From NCBI RefSeq assembly GCF_002553505.1, contig NZ_PDCP01000041.1, positions 1-55,119 on the forward strand: 55,119 bases of DNA, read 5' to 3'. The translations under genes were made by a program, and so were the position numbers. The stretch comes from Mycolicibacterium agri (GTDB lineage: Bacteria > Actinomycetota > Actinomycetes > Mycobacteriales > Mycobacteriaceae). The notes under the pieces are model-generated. The model was not told the origin of the DNA and searched no databases. It saw nothing but the letters and a program-made list of their open reading frames with translations. This document shows, one piece after another, positions 1 through 7,737 of the stretch (position 1 is its first letter; each line of letters begins with the position of its first letter).

Positions 1-12
1 GGTGTCCAGGGG

Positions 13-1182
13 TTAGCGGCGCAGCACGCCGAGCCGGCGGATGGCCTCGTCGAGGGTGTCGTCGCGCTTGCAGAACGCGAAGCGCACCAGGTGATTCCAC
101 GCGTCGGCGTGCTCGGCGCCGGGGTCGCAGAACGCCGACATCGGAATCGCGGCCACCCCGGCCTTGTGCGGCAGATCGGCGCAGAACGTCGTGCTGTCGT
201 CATAGCCCAGCGGGCGCGGATCGGCGCACAGGAAGTAGGTGCCGTAGCTGTCGTGCACGTCGAAGCCCAAATCGTCCAGCGCGCTGCCGAGCCTGTTGCG
301 CTTGTTCTGCAACGAGTCCCGCAGCGCCTCGACCCAGTCCTGTTCGGTGTTAAGTGCATGCGCGATCGCGGGCTGAAACGGTGCACCGCCGACATATGAC
401 ATGTACTGCTTGGCGGCGCGTACGCCAGCGATGAGGTCGGCTGGGGCGCAGGCCCATCCGATCTTCCAGCCGGTGACGTTGAACATCTTGGCTGCGCTGG
501 AGATGGTGACCGTGCGCTCCCTCATGCCGGGGTAGTTGGCCAGCGGCACATGGCGGCGCTGATCGAACACCAGATGCTCGTACACCTCGTCGGTGATGAC
601 GAGCAGGTCGGCCTCGACGGCGAGTTCGGCCAAGGCCTGCAGTTCGGCGTCGCTGGCGACCATGCCGGTCGGGTTGTGCGGCGAATTGACAATGAGCGCC
701 TTGGTATTCGAGTTGACCGCGCGGCGCAGCTCGTCGACGTCGATTGCGAAGCCTCGCCCGTCTTGCAGCATCGGCACCGCGCGTCGCTGGCAGCCTGCCA
801 TCGCGATGACGGGGGAGTAGGAGTCGTAGAACGGCTCGATCAGCAGAACTTCGGAGCCGGGTTCGACGAGGCCGAGCACCGATGCGGCGATGGCCTCCGT
901 CGCGCCGACCGTGACGAGCACTTCGGTGTCGGGGTCGTATTCGGTGCCGAACTGCCGCTTGCGCTGCGCGGCGATGGCTTCCCGCAGCGGGGCGATGCCG
1001 AGGCCTGGCGGATATTGGTTGACGCCCTCGGCGATCGCGTTCTCGGCGATCTTGAGCATCGCGGGCGGGCCGTCCTCGTCGGGGAAGCCCTGGCCGAGGT
1101 TCACCGCGCCGATGCGGGCCGCGAGCGCCGACATCTCGGCGAAGACCGTGACCGCGTAGGGCTGCAAGCGGGAGACCGTCAC
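13..1182 (-). CDS. PLP-dependent aminotransferase (Rv0858c-like, class I/II)
   Basis: This 389-residue protein is a fold-type I pyridoxal-phosphate aminotransferase of the kynurenine aminotransferase/DapC-like group. The N-terminus has the NLGQGFPDEDGP signature of this subfamily, followed by NQYPPGLG. The cofactor region shows NSPHNPTG, then ITDEVYEHLVF, and the Schiff-base lysine lies in SSAAKMFNVTGWKIGW. The length is typical. A GTG at 1182 is chosen because similarity begins at VTVSRLQPYAVTVFAEM, although the frame stays open further upstream. In M. tuberculosis the equivalent gene (Rv0858c) sits directly beside fadA; here the urease block separates them. The exact substrate (N-succinyl-diaminopimelate precursor, kynurenine or methionine-type 2-oxo acids) cannot be decided from sequence. 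Confidence 0.92.
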   Translation of the reverse strand: MTVSRLQPYAVTVFAEMSALAARIGAVNLGQGFPDEDGPPAMLKIAENAIAEGVNQYPPGLGIAPLREAIAAQRKRQFGTEYDPDTEVLVTVGATEAIAASVLGLVEPGSEVLLIEPFYDSYSPVIAMAGCQRRAVPMLQDGRGFAIDVDELRRAVNSNTKALIVNSPHNPTGMVASDAELQALAELAVEADLLVITDEVYEHLVFDQRRHVPLANYPGMRERTVTISSAAKMFNVTGWKIGWACAPADLIAGVRAAKQYMSYVGGAPFQPAIAHALNTEQDWVEALRDSLQNKRNRLGSALDDLGFDVHDSYGTYFLCADPRPLGYDDSTTFCADLPHKAGVAAIPMSAFCDPGAEHADAWNHLVRFAFCKRDDTLDEAIRRLGVLRR

Positions 1183-1229
1183 GGAAGTCGAGCGTAATGC
1201 CCCGCGGATGCGGCGCCAGCAGCCGCTGG

Positions 1230-1934
1230 TCAGGTGGTGAACAGCCGCGCCGAACGGGTCTCGTGCCGCATCCCGCTGACCTCGAGCGCAGGCGCGCTGC
1301 TGTAGACGTCGTCGAGCCTGCGCAGGCACGCCTGATCGGCCAACACGACGATCCGCGCTGCGTGACGCGCCTGGATCCGCTGGCTGTGCAGTGGGCCCAA
1401 CCGTCCGAGGCGGACCGCGACGCTGAACATCGACCCCATCATCGACCGGATCGATCCGAGCACCGCGGTGCGCACGGTAATGCCCATGACCGCCTGTAGT
1501 GCCCCCTCGACAACCGCGCAGTGCCCCTGCGTTGCGCCGGCGATCACCGCGTCCAGATACCCGAAGCCGTCGACGAGCGCGCTCGATCGGGCCGCAGACG
1601 CCAACTGCCGGCCGGACGACTTGGATGCGATTCTGGCGTTGTCGAAGAGCTTGTAGCTCGCAGTGAGTTCGTCGAGCGCGCACAGCGCATCGCCGTCCGG
1701 GGCGGCGCGCCAGGCCGCGGCGGTGATCACGGCGTCCAGCGGTGCGTAGGAATGGGTCAGGTAGTCCAGCACCGCGGCAGCGACCTGGTCGGCGTCGGCA
1801 TCGGGACGCGTGGCCAGCCACTCCTCCAGGCCGTGGCTGTGCACCATCCGGCCGGCCGGAAACGCGCTGTCGTGCAACTGCATCCACAGCGTAAGCGCGA
1901 CGGCCGGGTCAGTGGTGATGGCCGGCATGGGCAT
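1230..1934 (-). CDS. ureF: Urease accessory protein UreF
   Basis: UreF (234 residues) joins UreD and UreG in the GTPase-gated chaperone complex that loads nickel and CO2 onto apo-urease. The N-terminus has the family pattern LWMQLHDSAFPAGRMVHSHG (the common form is SFPxGxFxxSxGLE), followed by an all-helical body. The ATG at 1934 (or 1928, two codons on) overlaps the 3' end of ureE by about 26 bases, which indicates translational coupling. It is the last gene of the leftward operon. The C-terminal SGMRHETRSARLFTT fits the conserved UreF tail that contacts UreG/UreD. Confidence 0.92.
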   Translation of the reverse strand: MPMPAITTDPAVALTLWMQLHDSAFPAGRMVHSHGLEEWLATRPDADADQVAAAVLDYLTHSYAPLDAVITAAAWRAAPDGDALCALDELTASYKLFDNARIASKSSGRQLASAARSSALVDGFGYLDAVIAGATQGHCAVVEGALQAVMGITVRTAVLGSIRSMMGSMFSVAVRLGRLGPLHSQRIQARHAARIVVLADQACLRRLDDVYSSAPALEVSGMRHETRSARLFTT

Positions 1935-2403
1935 CCGCCGACGTCCGGGACCACCCGTGCGTGGCCATGGCGACGGGCCTGACGTCGGCGGTGATCTGCA
2001 GCTCGGCGAGCATCCGCCTGGCCGTCGACTCGCTGGTGAAAAGCGGCGCAGCGACCCTGTCGTGGCCGACGTCGATCGGTGCGTGCTGGTTGCCCAGCAG
2101 ATATCCCAACAGCAACATGCGCCGTGCGCCGTCTGCGCCGCAGTTGTCGTCGAACCGGACCGCGAGTGCGGGCTCCTCGGGCCGCCGCACCACGACGATC
2201 TGCTCGCCGTCGTCGGCCAGCACGGCGCCGTCGTGCAGAAATGTGCTGCGCGGCAGGATGATTCGCACCTGCATACCGGTGTCCGTGCAACCGATCTGGC
2301 GATGCTTTGCGGCGTCGCCCCAGCCGATGTCGAGGTAGTGACACCTCCTGTGGGTGAACCGGTCCTCGCCGACGTCGCCGACGATGGACCTGACCTCAAT
2401 CAC
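1909..2403 (-). CDS. ureE: Urease accessory nickel metallochaperone UreE
   Basis: UreE (164 residues) delivers nickel to the urease activation complex. The N-terminal half carries the peptide-binding-like domain (SRSTFLHDGAVLADDGEQIV region), the middle carries the metal-binding domain with LLLGYLLGNQHAPI, and the protein ends in a histidine-rich tail, DAHAGHHH, as in classical nickel-binding UreE proteins. The GTG start at 2403 overlaps the ureD stop by four bases (GTGA). The M. tuberculosis urease operon has no ureE, so its presence supports a different origin for this operon. Assignment rests on the pattern plus position between ureD and ureF. Confidence 0.88.
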   Translation of the reverse strand: MIEVRSIVGDVGEDRFTHRRCHYLDIGWGDAAKHRQIGCTDTGMQVRIILPRSTFLHDGAVLADDGEQIVVVRRPEEPALAVRFDDNCGADGARRMLLLGYLLGNQHAPIDVGHDRVAAPLFTSESTARRMLAELQITADVRPVAMATHGWSRTSADAHAGHHH

Positions 2404-3248
2404 TGCGGCACCTCCTCGCCGTTTTTGGTGACGAGAAGTTCTGCACGGGTGGCGTCGAACAGAAGCTGACGGGCCCGATGCAGTTCCGGTGCCCGCCGCG
2501 CCGTCAACCGAACCAACACCCCCGCATCACCGGGCAGACGGCCCGCACCGCCGCAGCAGCCGTCGAGGCCGTCGAGCACCGCGCGCACGGACTGCAGCAG
2601 CATGTCATGGGAGCGTCCTGGTGCGGCGGCGACGAACGTCGCCAGGTAGTCGTCGACGAGACAGCCGGGTGCGCAATTGTTTCCGGGCCGGATGACCTGC
2701 CGGTCGCGGGCCACGACACGGCCACCGGTGCGCAGCGTGAACGCGTTGTCGTAGCAGTTGTACCCGAACCGTTCGCCGTGGGCGATGCGCCCCGCCGCCA
2801 CCGCCTCCCAGCCGAGATAGATTCCGCCGGGCTTCACGTCGACGTCGACCTGCTGCGTGAACGACGCGTGGGCATGCGGGATCACCGTGAGTGGGTAGTA
2901 CTCCAGCACCGCGCCCGCAGCGACGGTGAACTCGAGCCGGTGTCGAGCACCAGGCCCGTCGCCGGCGAACACCTGGGTGGCGGCCTGCGTGGTCAACCGC
3001 AGGTGACTGCCGATGTCGCAGCGGACGGTGGTGTGCAGATCGTCGTCGGGAAACACCCCGCCGCTGGGGCTCTGCACGCACAGCGTGGCCGCGCCGGGAT
3101 GGTCGGGCTGACAGCGCAGCGGACTGGTGACACGTTGCGGGTAGCGCTGGCGCAGAGACACCATGCGGGTGCGGCCCGTCGCGTCGGCGACCGCCTCGAT
3201 GGCGAGTTCGCCCGGCGCGATCATCGGTGCTGTCATGAGGGCTGTCAC
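2400..3248 (-). CDS. ureD: Urease accessory protein UreD (UreH)
   Basis: UreD (282 residues) is the scaffold that binds apo-urease and recruits UreF and UreG; it carries a tunnel for nickel transfer. The family signatures are a beta-rich body with QAATQVFAGDG, LEYYPLTVIPHAHASF (typically LEWLPQExIxFxxA) and DDYLATFVAAA. The GTG at 3248 gives a four-base GTGA overlap with the ureG stop, so it is preferred over the ATG at 3236. The close overlaps across ureG-ureD-ureE-ureF indicate one polycistronic message. It is more divergent than UreG or UreC, as is normal for this family. Confidence 0.9.
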   Translation of the reverse strand: MTALMTAPMIAPGELAIEAVADATGRTRMVSLRQRYPQRVTSPLRCQPDHPGAATLCVQSPSGGVFPDDDLHTTVRCDIGSHLRLTTQAATQVFAGDGPGARHRLEFTVAAGAVLEYYPLTVIPHAHASFTQQVDVDVKPGGIYLGWEAVAAGRIAHGERFGYNCYDNAFTLRTGGRVVARDRQVIRPGNNCAPGCLVDDYLATFVAAAPGRSHDMLLQSVRAVLDGLDGCCGGAGRLPGDAGVLVRLTARRAPELHRARQLLFDATRAELLVTKNGEEVPQ

Positions 3249-3865
3249 GAGGCGCCGACCGTCAGCATCGCGCCGTCGATCAGCCGGTCGACCAGGTCGT
3301 CCAGACCCGATCCGGTACGCAGGTCGGTGAACACGGTCGGTTTGCTCGGGCGCGCGACGGCGCAATCGCGCCGCATCGTCTCGAGGTCGGCGCCGACAAG
3401 CGGTGCGAGGTCGATCTTGTTGACCACCAACAGATCCGACTGCAGTAGCCCGATTCCCTTCTTGCGGGGGATGTCGTCGCCTGCAGCGGTGTCGATGACG
3501 AAGACCCAGTAGTCGACAAGGTCGGAGGTGAACGTGGCGGCCAGGTTGTCCCCGCCGGATTCGATCAGGATCACATCGAGTTCGGGGAACTCGTCGCAGA
3601 GCCGCTGAGCGGCAGCGAGATTCGCCGACGGGTCCTCGCGGATCGCGGTATGCGGGCAGGCGCCGGTTTCGACAGCCAGCACACGGCTGGGGTCGATGAC
3701 GCCGCTGCGGCGGACCCGCTGGGCGTCCTCGTCGGTGACCAGGTCGTTGGTGATGACCGCGACGCTGAGACCGGCGTCGCGCAGGCGCGGCAGCACCGTC
3801 TCGACCAGCCGCGTCTTACCCGATCCGACCGGTCCGCCGATGCCGATCCTGACAACGTCGACCAT
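3245..3865 (-). CDS. ureG: Urease accessory GTPase UreG
   Basis: UreG (206 residues) is the SIMIBI-class GTPase that powers nickel insertion into urease. The P-loop GPVGSGKT spans residues 11-18, the switch region ITNDLVTDEDA follows near residue 39, and the invariant nickel-binding CPH motif is at residues 70-72. Further motifs are LIESGGDNLAATF and the NKxD base-recognition motif VVNKIDLAP. The ATG at 3865 is preceded by a good ribosome-binding site (GCGAGGAGC on the coding strand). The length is exactly that of the family, and all catalytic motifs are intact. Confidence 0.97.
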   Translation of the reverse strand: MVDVVRIGIGGPVGSGKTRLVETVLPRLRDAGLSVAVITNDLVTDEDAQRVRRSGVIDPSRVLAVETGACPHTAIREDPSANLAAAQRLCDEFPELDVILIESGGDNLAATFTSDLVDYWVFVIDTAAGDDIPRKKGIGLLQSDLLVVNKIDLAPLVGADLETMRRDCAVARPSKPTVFTDLRTGSGLDDLVDRLIDGAMLTVGAS

Positions 3866-3877
3866 GTTGTGCTCCTC

Positions 3878-3897
3878 GCTATTTGAGGCTATTTGAG
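3878..3897. repeat. 10-bp tandem duplication across the ureC stop codon
   Basis: GCTATTTGAG occurs twice head to tail with no spacer. On the coding strand this is CTCAAATAGC twice, so the last Leu-Lys codons and the TAG stop of ureC are copied immediately downstream. The second copy lies in the 23-base gap before the ureG start. It looks like a recent slippage event with no effect on the protein. Confidence 0.8.
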
Positions 3898-5604
3898 CGT
3901 GTAACGACGGCCGAGCGGCACTCGGCTCATCGGTGTGCTCACACACGGCTGCCCGTCGACCGTGACGCGGTAGGTATCGGGTTCGATGGTGATGTCGGGC
4001 AGGTAGTCGTTGTGCAGCAGGTCCGCCTTGGTCAGCGCTCGCGCGCCGCGGCATCCGACGAGGCGGGTCTGCAGGCCCAACTTCTCGCCCAGGTCCGCGT
4101 CGACGGCCGCTTCGGCGACGAAGTTCACCGACACGTCCGCGGGCGTGCGACCGTACGCCGCCCACTGCGGGCGGTAGCGCAACGGCTCACACGTCATCAG
4201 CGAGGCGTTCGCCTCACCCATCACCGACCACGCCGGGAACCCGCCCTTGAACACCACCTCGGGCCTGATGCCGAAGAACTTCGGTTCCCAGAGCACGATG
4301 TCGGCCAGCTTTCCCGGTTCCAACGAGCCGACTTCGTGGTCGATGCCGAACAGCCTGGCGGGGTTGATGGTGAGTTTGGCGATGTAGCGCAGGATGCGGG
4401 CGTTGTCGGCGCCGGTGCCCTCGTCGCCGGGCAGCGCACCGCGGGTGGCGCGCATGTGTGACGCGAGTTGCCATGTGCGCGCCACCGTTTCACCGATGCG
4501 GCCCATGCCCTGGGAGTCCGAGCCCATCGCCGAGATGGCCCCGAGGTCGTGCAGCACGTCCTCGGCGGCGATGGTCTCGCGCCGGATGCGTGACTCGGCG
4601 AACGCCACGTCCTCGGGGATGCGTGGGTTGAGGTGGTGGCAGACCATCACCATGTCGAGGTGTTCGTCGAAGGTGTTGAGCGTGTAGGGGTTTGTCGGGT
4701 TGGTCGATGACGGCAGGCAGTACGGTTCACCCACGACGCGCATGATGTCCGGTGCGTGGCCACCGCCCGCGCCCTCGGCGTGGTAGGTGTGGATCGCCCG
4801 CCCGCCGATCGCGGCCATCGTGTCCTCGAAGAACCCGGACTCGTTGAGCGTGTCGGTGTGGATCTGCACCTGCAGGTCCAGCTTGTCGCCGGCGTCCAGC
4901 GAGGCCCGGATCGCCGCCGGTGTGGCGCCCCAGTCCTCGTGGATCTTGAAGCCGATCGCCCCGGCCAGACCCTGTTCGATCAGGGGAGACGTGCTGGATG
5001 CGCTGCCGTTTCCGATGAACCCGAAGTTCATCGGAAATGCCTCGGCGGCGCGCAGCATCCGCGCGAGATTGTTCGGGCCGGACGAGGTGATCCCGACGGT
5101 GACCGGGCCCAGCCCGCCGCCGATCATCGTGGTGACCCCGCTGGAGATGGCTTCCTCGACCAACCCCGCGCTGTCGAAGTGCACGTGAACATCGATGGCG
5201 CCCGCGGTCGCGATCATGCCCTCGCCGGACCGGATGTCGGTGCCTGCGCCGATGACGAGTGCGGGGTCGACGCCGTCCATGGTGCGGGGGTTGCCGGACT
5301 TGCCGACCCCGGCGATGCGTCCGTCGCGAATACCGATGTCTGCCTTGCGGATCCCCAGAACAGCATCGACGACCAGCACGTTGGTGATGACGAAGTCCAG
5401 CGCGCCGTCGGCGTTGGTGACGTCGCCGTGCACCGCCATGCCCTCGCGCATGGTCTTGCCGCCGCCGAACACGGATTCGTCGCCGTAGACCGTCGCGTCG
5501 TGCTCGACTTTGGCCAGCAGTTCGGTGTCGGCCAACCGGACACGGTCCCCGGTGGTGGGCCCGTAAAGTTCGGCGTAATGGCTCCGCGAGATTCGGTGTG
5601 CCAC
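3889..5604 (-). CDS. ureC: Urease subunit alpha UreC (divergent active-site shell)
   Basis: UreC (571 residues) is the catalytic subunit that hydrolyses urea to ammonia and carbamate at a di-nickel centre. All metal and catalytic residues are seen: H140 and H142 in IDVHVHF, the carbamylated lysine K220 in GFKIHEDWG, H249 in QIHTDTLNESG, H275 in IHTYHAEGAGGG, the flap pair C322/H323 in MVCHHLNP, and D363 in GSDSQGMGR. Several usually invariant positions nearby differ: HATTCTPG is replaced by GITSSGPN, GKGN by GNGS, TEGAGGG by AEGAGGG and SSDSQAMGR by GSDSQGMGR. The GTG at 5604 starts one base after the ureAB stop. It is most likely a true urease, but of a lineage unlike the well-studied enzymes. 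Confidence 0.95.
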   Translation of the reverse strand: MAHRISRSHYAELYGPTTGDRVRLADTELLAKVEHDATVYGDESVFGGGKTMREGMAVHGDVTNADGALDFVITNVLVVDAVLGIRKADIGIRDGRIAGVGKSGNPRTMDGVDPALVIGAGTDIRSGEGMIATAGAIDVHVHFDSAGLVEEAISSGVTTMIGGGLGPVTVGITSSGPNNLARMLRAAEAFPMNFGFIGNGSASSTSPLIEQGLAGAIGFKIHEDWGATPAAIRASLDAGDKLDLQVQIHTDTLNESGFFEDTMAAIGGRAIHTYHAEGAGGGHAPDIMRVVGEPYCLPSSTNPTNPYTLNTFDEHLDMVMVCHHLNPRIPEDVAFAESRIRRETIAAEDVLHDLGAISAMGSDSQGMGRIGETVARTWQLASHMRATRGALPGDEGTGADNARILRYIAKLTINPARLFGIDHEVGSLEPGKLADIVLWEPKFFGIRPEVVFKGGFPAWSVMGEANASLMTCEPLRYRPQWAAYGRTPADVSVNFVAEAAVDADLGEKLGLQTRLVGCRGARALTKADLLHNDYLPDITIEPDTYRVTVDGQPCVSTPMSRVPLGRRYTLK

Positions 5605-5605
5605 A

Positions 5606-6313
5606 TCAACACTCCTGCGTCGAGTCGAGGAATCCCTGTGTGCGCATCCGCTCCAGCAACTCAGCGGGCGCCGGATCCGTCGTCGCACCATTGGTGACGT
5701 CGTTCTGGCCGACCACGGTTTGTTCACCGCCGTATCGGGTCAACGAGACCTCCTGTGTCTCACCGGGTTCGAAACGCACAGCGGTTCCGGACGGAATGTC
5801 GAGCCGCATGCCGAAACTGGCCGCGCGGTCGAACCGCAGCGCGCGATTGACCTCGAAGAAGTGGAAGTGCGAACCCACCTGGATCGGTCGGTCCCCGGTG
5901 TTCTCCACGAACAGGGTCACGCAGGAGCGTCCGGTGTTGAGCTCGAGTTCACCGTCGGCGGGCAGGATTTCGCCGGGCACCACAGTCGGCTCGCTCGGCG
6001 TCCGGCTACCGGGTCCGATCGCGTCGTGCACCGTCACCAGCTTCTGGCCGTCGGAGAAGAAGGCCTCGACCTGAACCGAGCCGAGCAGCGTGGCCACCCC
6101 GGGCATCACGTCGTCGTCGGTCAGCACGCTCGCACCGTGGGCAGCGGCCTCGGCGACCGTCGCACCCGCGCGGGCCGCCTCGACCACCTCGTCGGCGATC
6201 AACGCGCGGGCCTCGGCGTAGCTCAGGGCCAGGCCCGCCGCGCGGTGCTTGCGTGCGAGTTCGGCGGCCAGGAAGAGCAGCAACCGGTCCTCGTCTTTCG
6301 GCGTCAGGTGCAT
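5606..6313 (-). CDS. Urease fused gamma/beta subunit UreAB
   Basis: This 235-residue protein joins the two small urease subunits in one chain. Residues 1-100 are the gamma (UreA) domain, beginning MHLTPKDEDRLLLFLAAELA with the SYAEARALIADEV helix. After a linker, residues about 110-235 are the beta (UreB) domain with PGEILPADGELELNTGR and QVGSHFHFFEVNRAL. The fusion order is the same as in Helicobacter UreA. M. tuberculosis has separate ureA and ureB genes. The ATG at 6313 lies three bases after the stop of the preceding lipoprotein gene, so both are probably on one transcript. Confidence 0.95.
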   Translation of the reverse strand: MHLTPKDEDRLLLFLAAELARKHRAAGLALSYAEARALIADEVVEAARAGATVAEAAAHGASVLTDDDVMPGVATLLGSVQVEAFFSDGQKLVTVHDAIGPGSRTPSEPTVVPGEILPADGELELNTGRSCVTLFVENTGDRPIQVGSHFHFFEVNRALRFDRAASFGMRLDIPSGTAVRFEPGETQEVSLTRYGGEQTVVGQNDVTNGATTDPAPAELLERMRTQGFLDSTQEC

Positions 6314-6316
6314 CGG

Positions 6317-7582
6317 TCAGCCCGCGATTCCCTCGGCCCACGCGTAGTTCCGGAGGTACGGGTCCGGTTCGATCGGTTGTGGTGAAGCCCAGATCTCGTA
6401 GATCAAGCCGTTGTCGGCGACCCGGCCGATGCGCGCGGTCTTGGTGACGTGGTGATTCTCCCCGTCGATGGTGACCTTGCCTTCGGGAGCGTCGACGGTG
6501 ATCCCGTCGGCGGCCTTCTGGATGTCGGGCACGGCGAATGAATTCGCTTTTTCCACAGTGGCTTTCCACAACGACACCGCGGTGTAGGCCGACTCCATCG
6601 GGTCCGAGGTCACGCGATCGGGCCCGAACCGCGCCTTGAAGTCGGCGACGAACCTGGCGTTCTGCGGTGAATCCAGCGTCTGGTAGTAGTTCCACGACGA
6701 CAACTGGCCGACCAGCGTGGCGGGACCGATGCTTCGGACCTCTTGCTCGCCGACGCACATCGACATCACCGGCATCGTCTCCGGAGTCAGCCCCGAATTG
6801 CGGTACTCGCGGAAGAACGCCACCAGTGAGTCGCCGACCACGACGTTGAACACCGCGTCAGCGCCCGCGCCGCGGATCTTGTTGACGATGGTGGAGAAGT
6901 CGGTGCTGCCCAGCGGGGTGTAGTCCTCACCCTTTATCTCGATGCCGTTGGCCTTCGCGTATGCCTTGACGATCGCACTGGAGGTACGCGGGAAAACATA
7001 GTCGCTGCCAACCAGATACAGCGACTTGACGCCCTGCTGCTTGAGGTAGTCGAGCGAAGGGATGATCTGCTGGTTGGTGGTGGCGCCGGTGTAGAAGATG
7101 TTCGGTGAGTCCTCAAGGCCCTCGTACTGCTGGCCGTAGTACAGCAGCGCGTTGGCGTCTTCGAACACAGGCAGCATCGCCTTGCGGCTTGCCGACGTGT
7201 AGCCGCCGAAAACCACTGCGACACAGTCGGACTGAACCAGCTTCTGGGCCTTCTCGGCGAACACGGTCGGTTCAGAGGCGCCGTCTTCGCCGATCAGTTC
7301 GAGCCGCTTGCCGAGCACTCCGCCTGCGGCGTTGACCTGCTCGACGGCCAGCACGATCGCGTCCCTGATCACCGACTCGCTGACAGCAAGGCCGCCCGAC
7401 AGCGAGTTGATCGCACCGACCTTGACGGTGTCGCCGGAGGTGTCGGCGCAGCCTTGGGCCTTCGCGCCGGAGCCTTCCTCGCCTGCCCTGCTGCCGCAGC
7501 CCGCCATCACGAGCGCGGCTGTCAGAAGCGCGACCGCTCCGGCCGTCAATTTGCTGCGGGGATGTCTCGTCGACCCGAACAT
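6317..7582 (-). CDS. urtA: Urea/short-amide ABC transporter substrate-binding lipoprotein (UrtA-like)
   Basis: This 421-residue periplasmic-type binding protein of the branched-chain amino acid/urea family (Peripla_BP_5) would capture urea or a related amide outside the membrane. An N-terminal signal ends in a lipobox, LVMAGC, so it is a lipoprotein. Family signatures are VKVGAINSLSGGLAVSE, DGASEPTVFAEKAQKL and FGGYTSASRKAMLPVFE. It is the first gene of the urease operon, but urtB, urtC, urtD and urtE are missing from the window. Either these lie elsewhere or the protein serves another system. FmdD-type amide-binding proteins are an alternative name; I favour UrtA-like because of the urease linkage. 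Confidence 0.87.
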   Translation of the reverse strand: MFGSTRHPRSKLTAGAVALLTAALVMAGCGSRAGEEGSGAKAQGCADTSGDTVKVGAINSLSGGLAVSESVIRDAIVLAVEQVNAAGGVLGKRLELIGEDGASEPTVFAEKAQKLVQSDCVAVVFGGYTSASRKAMLPVFEDANALLYYGQQYEGLEDSPNIFYTGATTNQQIIPSLDYLKQQGVKSLYLVGSDYVFPRTSSAIVKAYAKANGIEIKGEDYTPLGSTDFSTIVNKIRGAGADAVFNVVVGDSLVAFFREYRNSGLTPETMPVMSMCVGEQEVRSIGPATLVGQLSSWNYYQTLDSPQNARFVADFKARFGPDRVTSDPMESAYTAVSLWKATVEKANSFAVPDIQKAADGITVDAPEGKVTIDGENHHVTKTARIGRVADNGLIYEIWASPQPIEPDPYLRNYAWAEGIAG

Positions 7583-7737
7583 GGTGGTGCCCTCGTCTCT
7601 GGGTAGTCCGCTTTCGCGTCGAAACAGTAAGAAGGCGCATAGGACCGCCGCTATGGGAGGAATCTCCTAATTCGGCGCGGCTCTTAGCCTGGCCGCCTCA
7701 GCGGTGAAACATAACCGAAACGTGGGCTGCTGAGAAT
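7583..7737. promoter_or_regulatory. Divergent promoter region, urease operon and LuxR regulator
   Basis: This 155-base gap separates the divergently transcribed urtA-urease operon and the LuxR-type regulator, so both promoters must be here. It contains GGAG-GAAT-CTCC (7656-7667), an interrupted inverted repeat lying inside a wider TAGGA...TCCTA pair (7640-7669), which is a candidate site for the adjacent regulator. A leftward TACTGT (complement of 7625-7630) is a possible -10 for urtA. Base-level assignment is tentative. Confidence 0.4.

Noticed and set aside
1183..1887. N-terminal extension of the aminotransferase frame
   Set aside because: It overlaps ureF on the same strand in another frame and shows only Arg/Gly-rich translation; similarity starts at residue VTVSRLQ.
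6006..6758. 250-codon minus-strand frame within ureAB and urtA
   Set aside because: It lies in a third frame over two real genes and is dominated by Arg and Gly.
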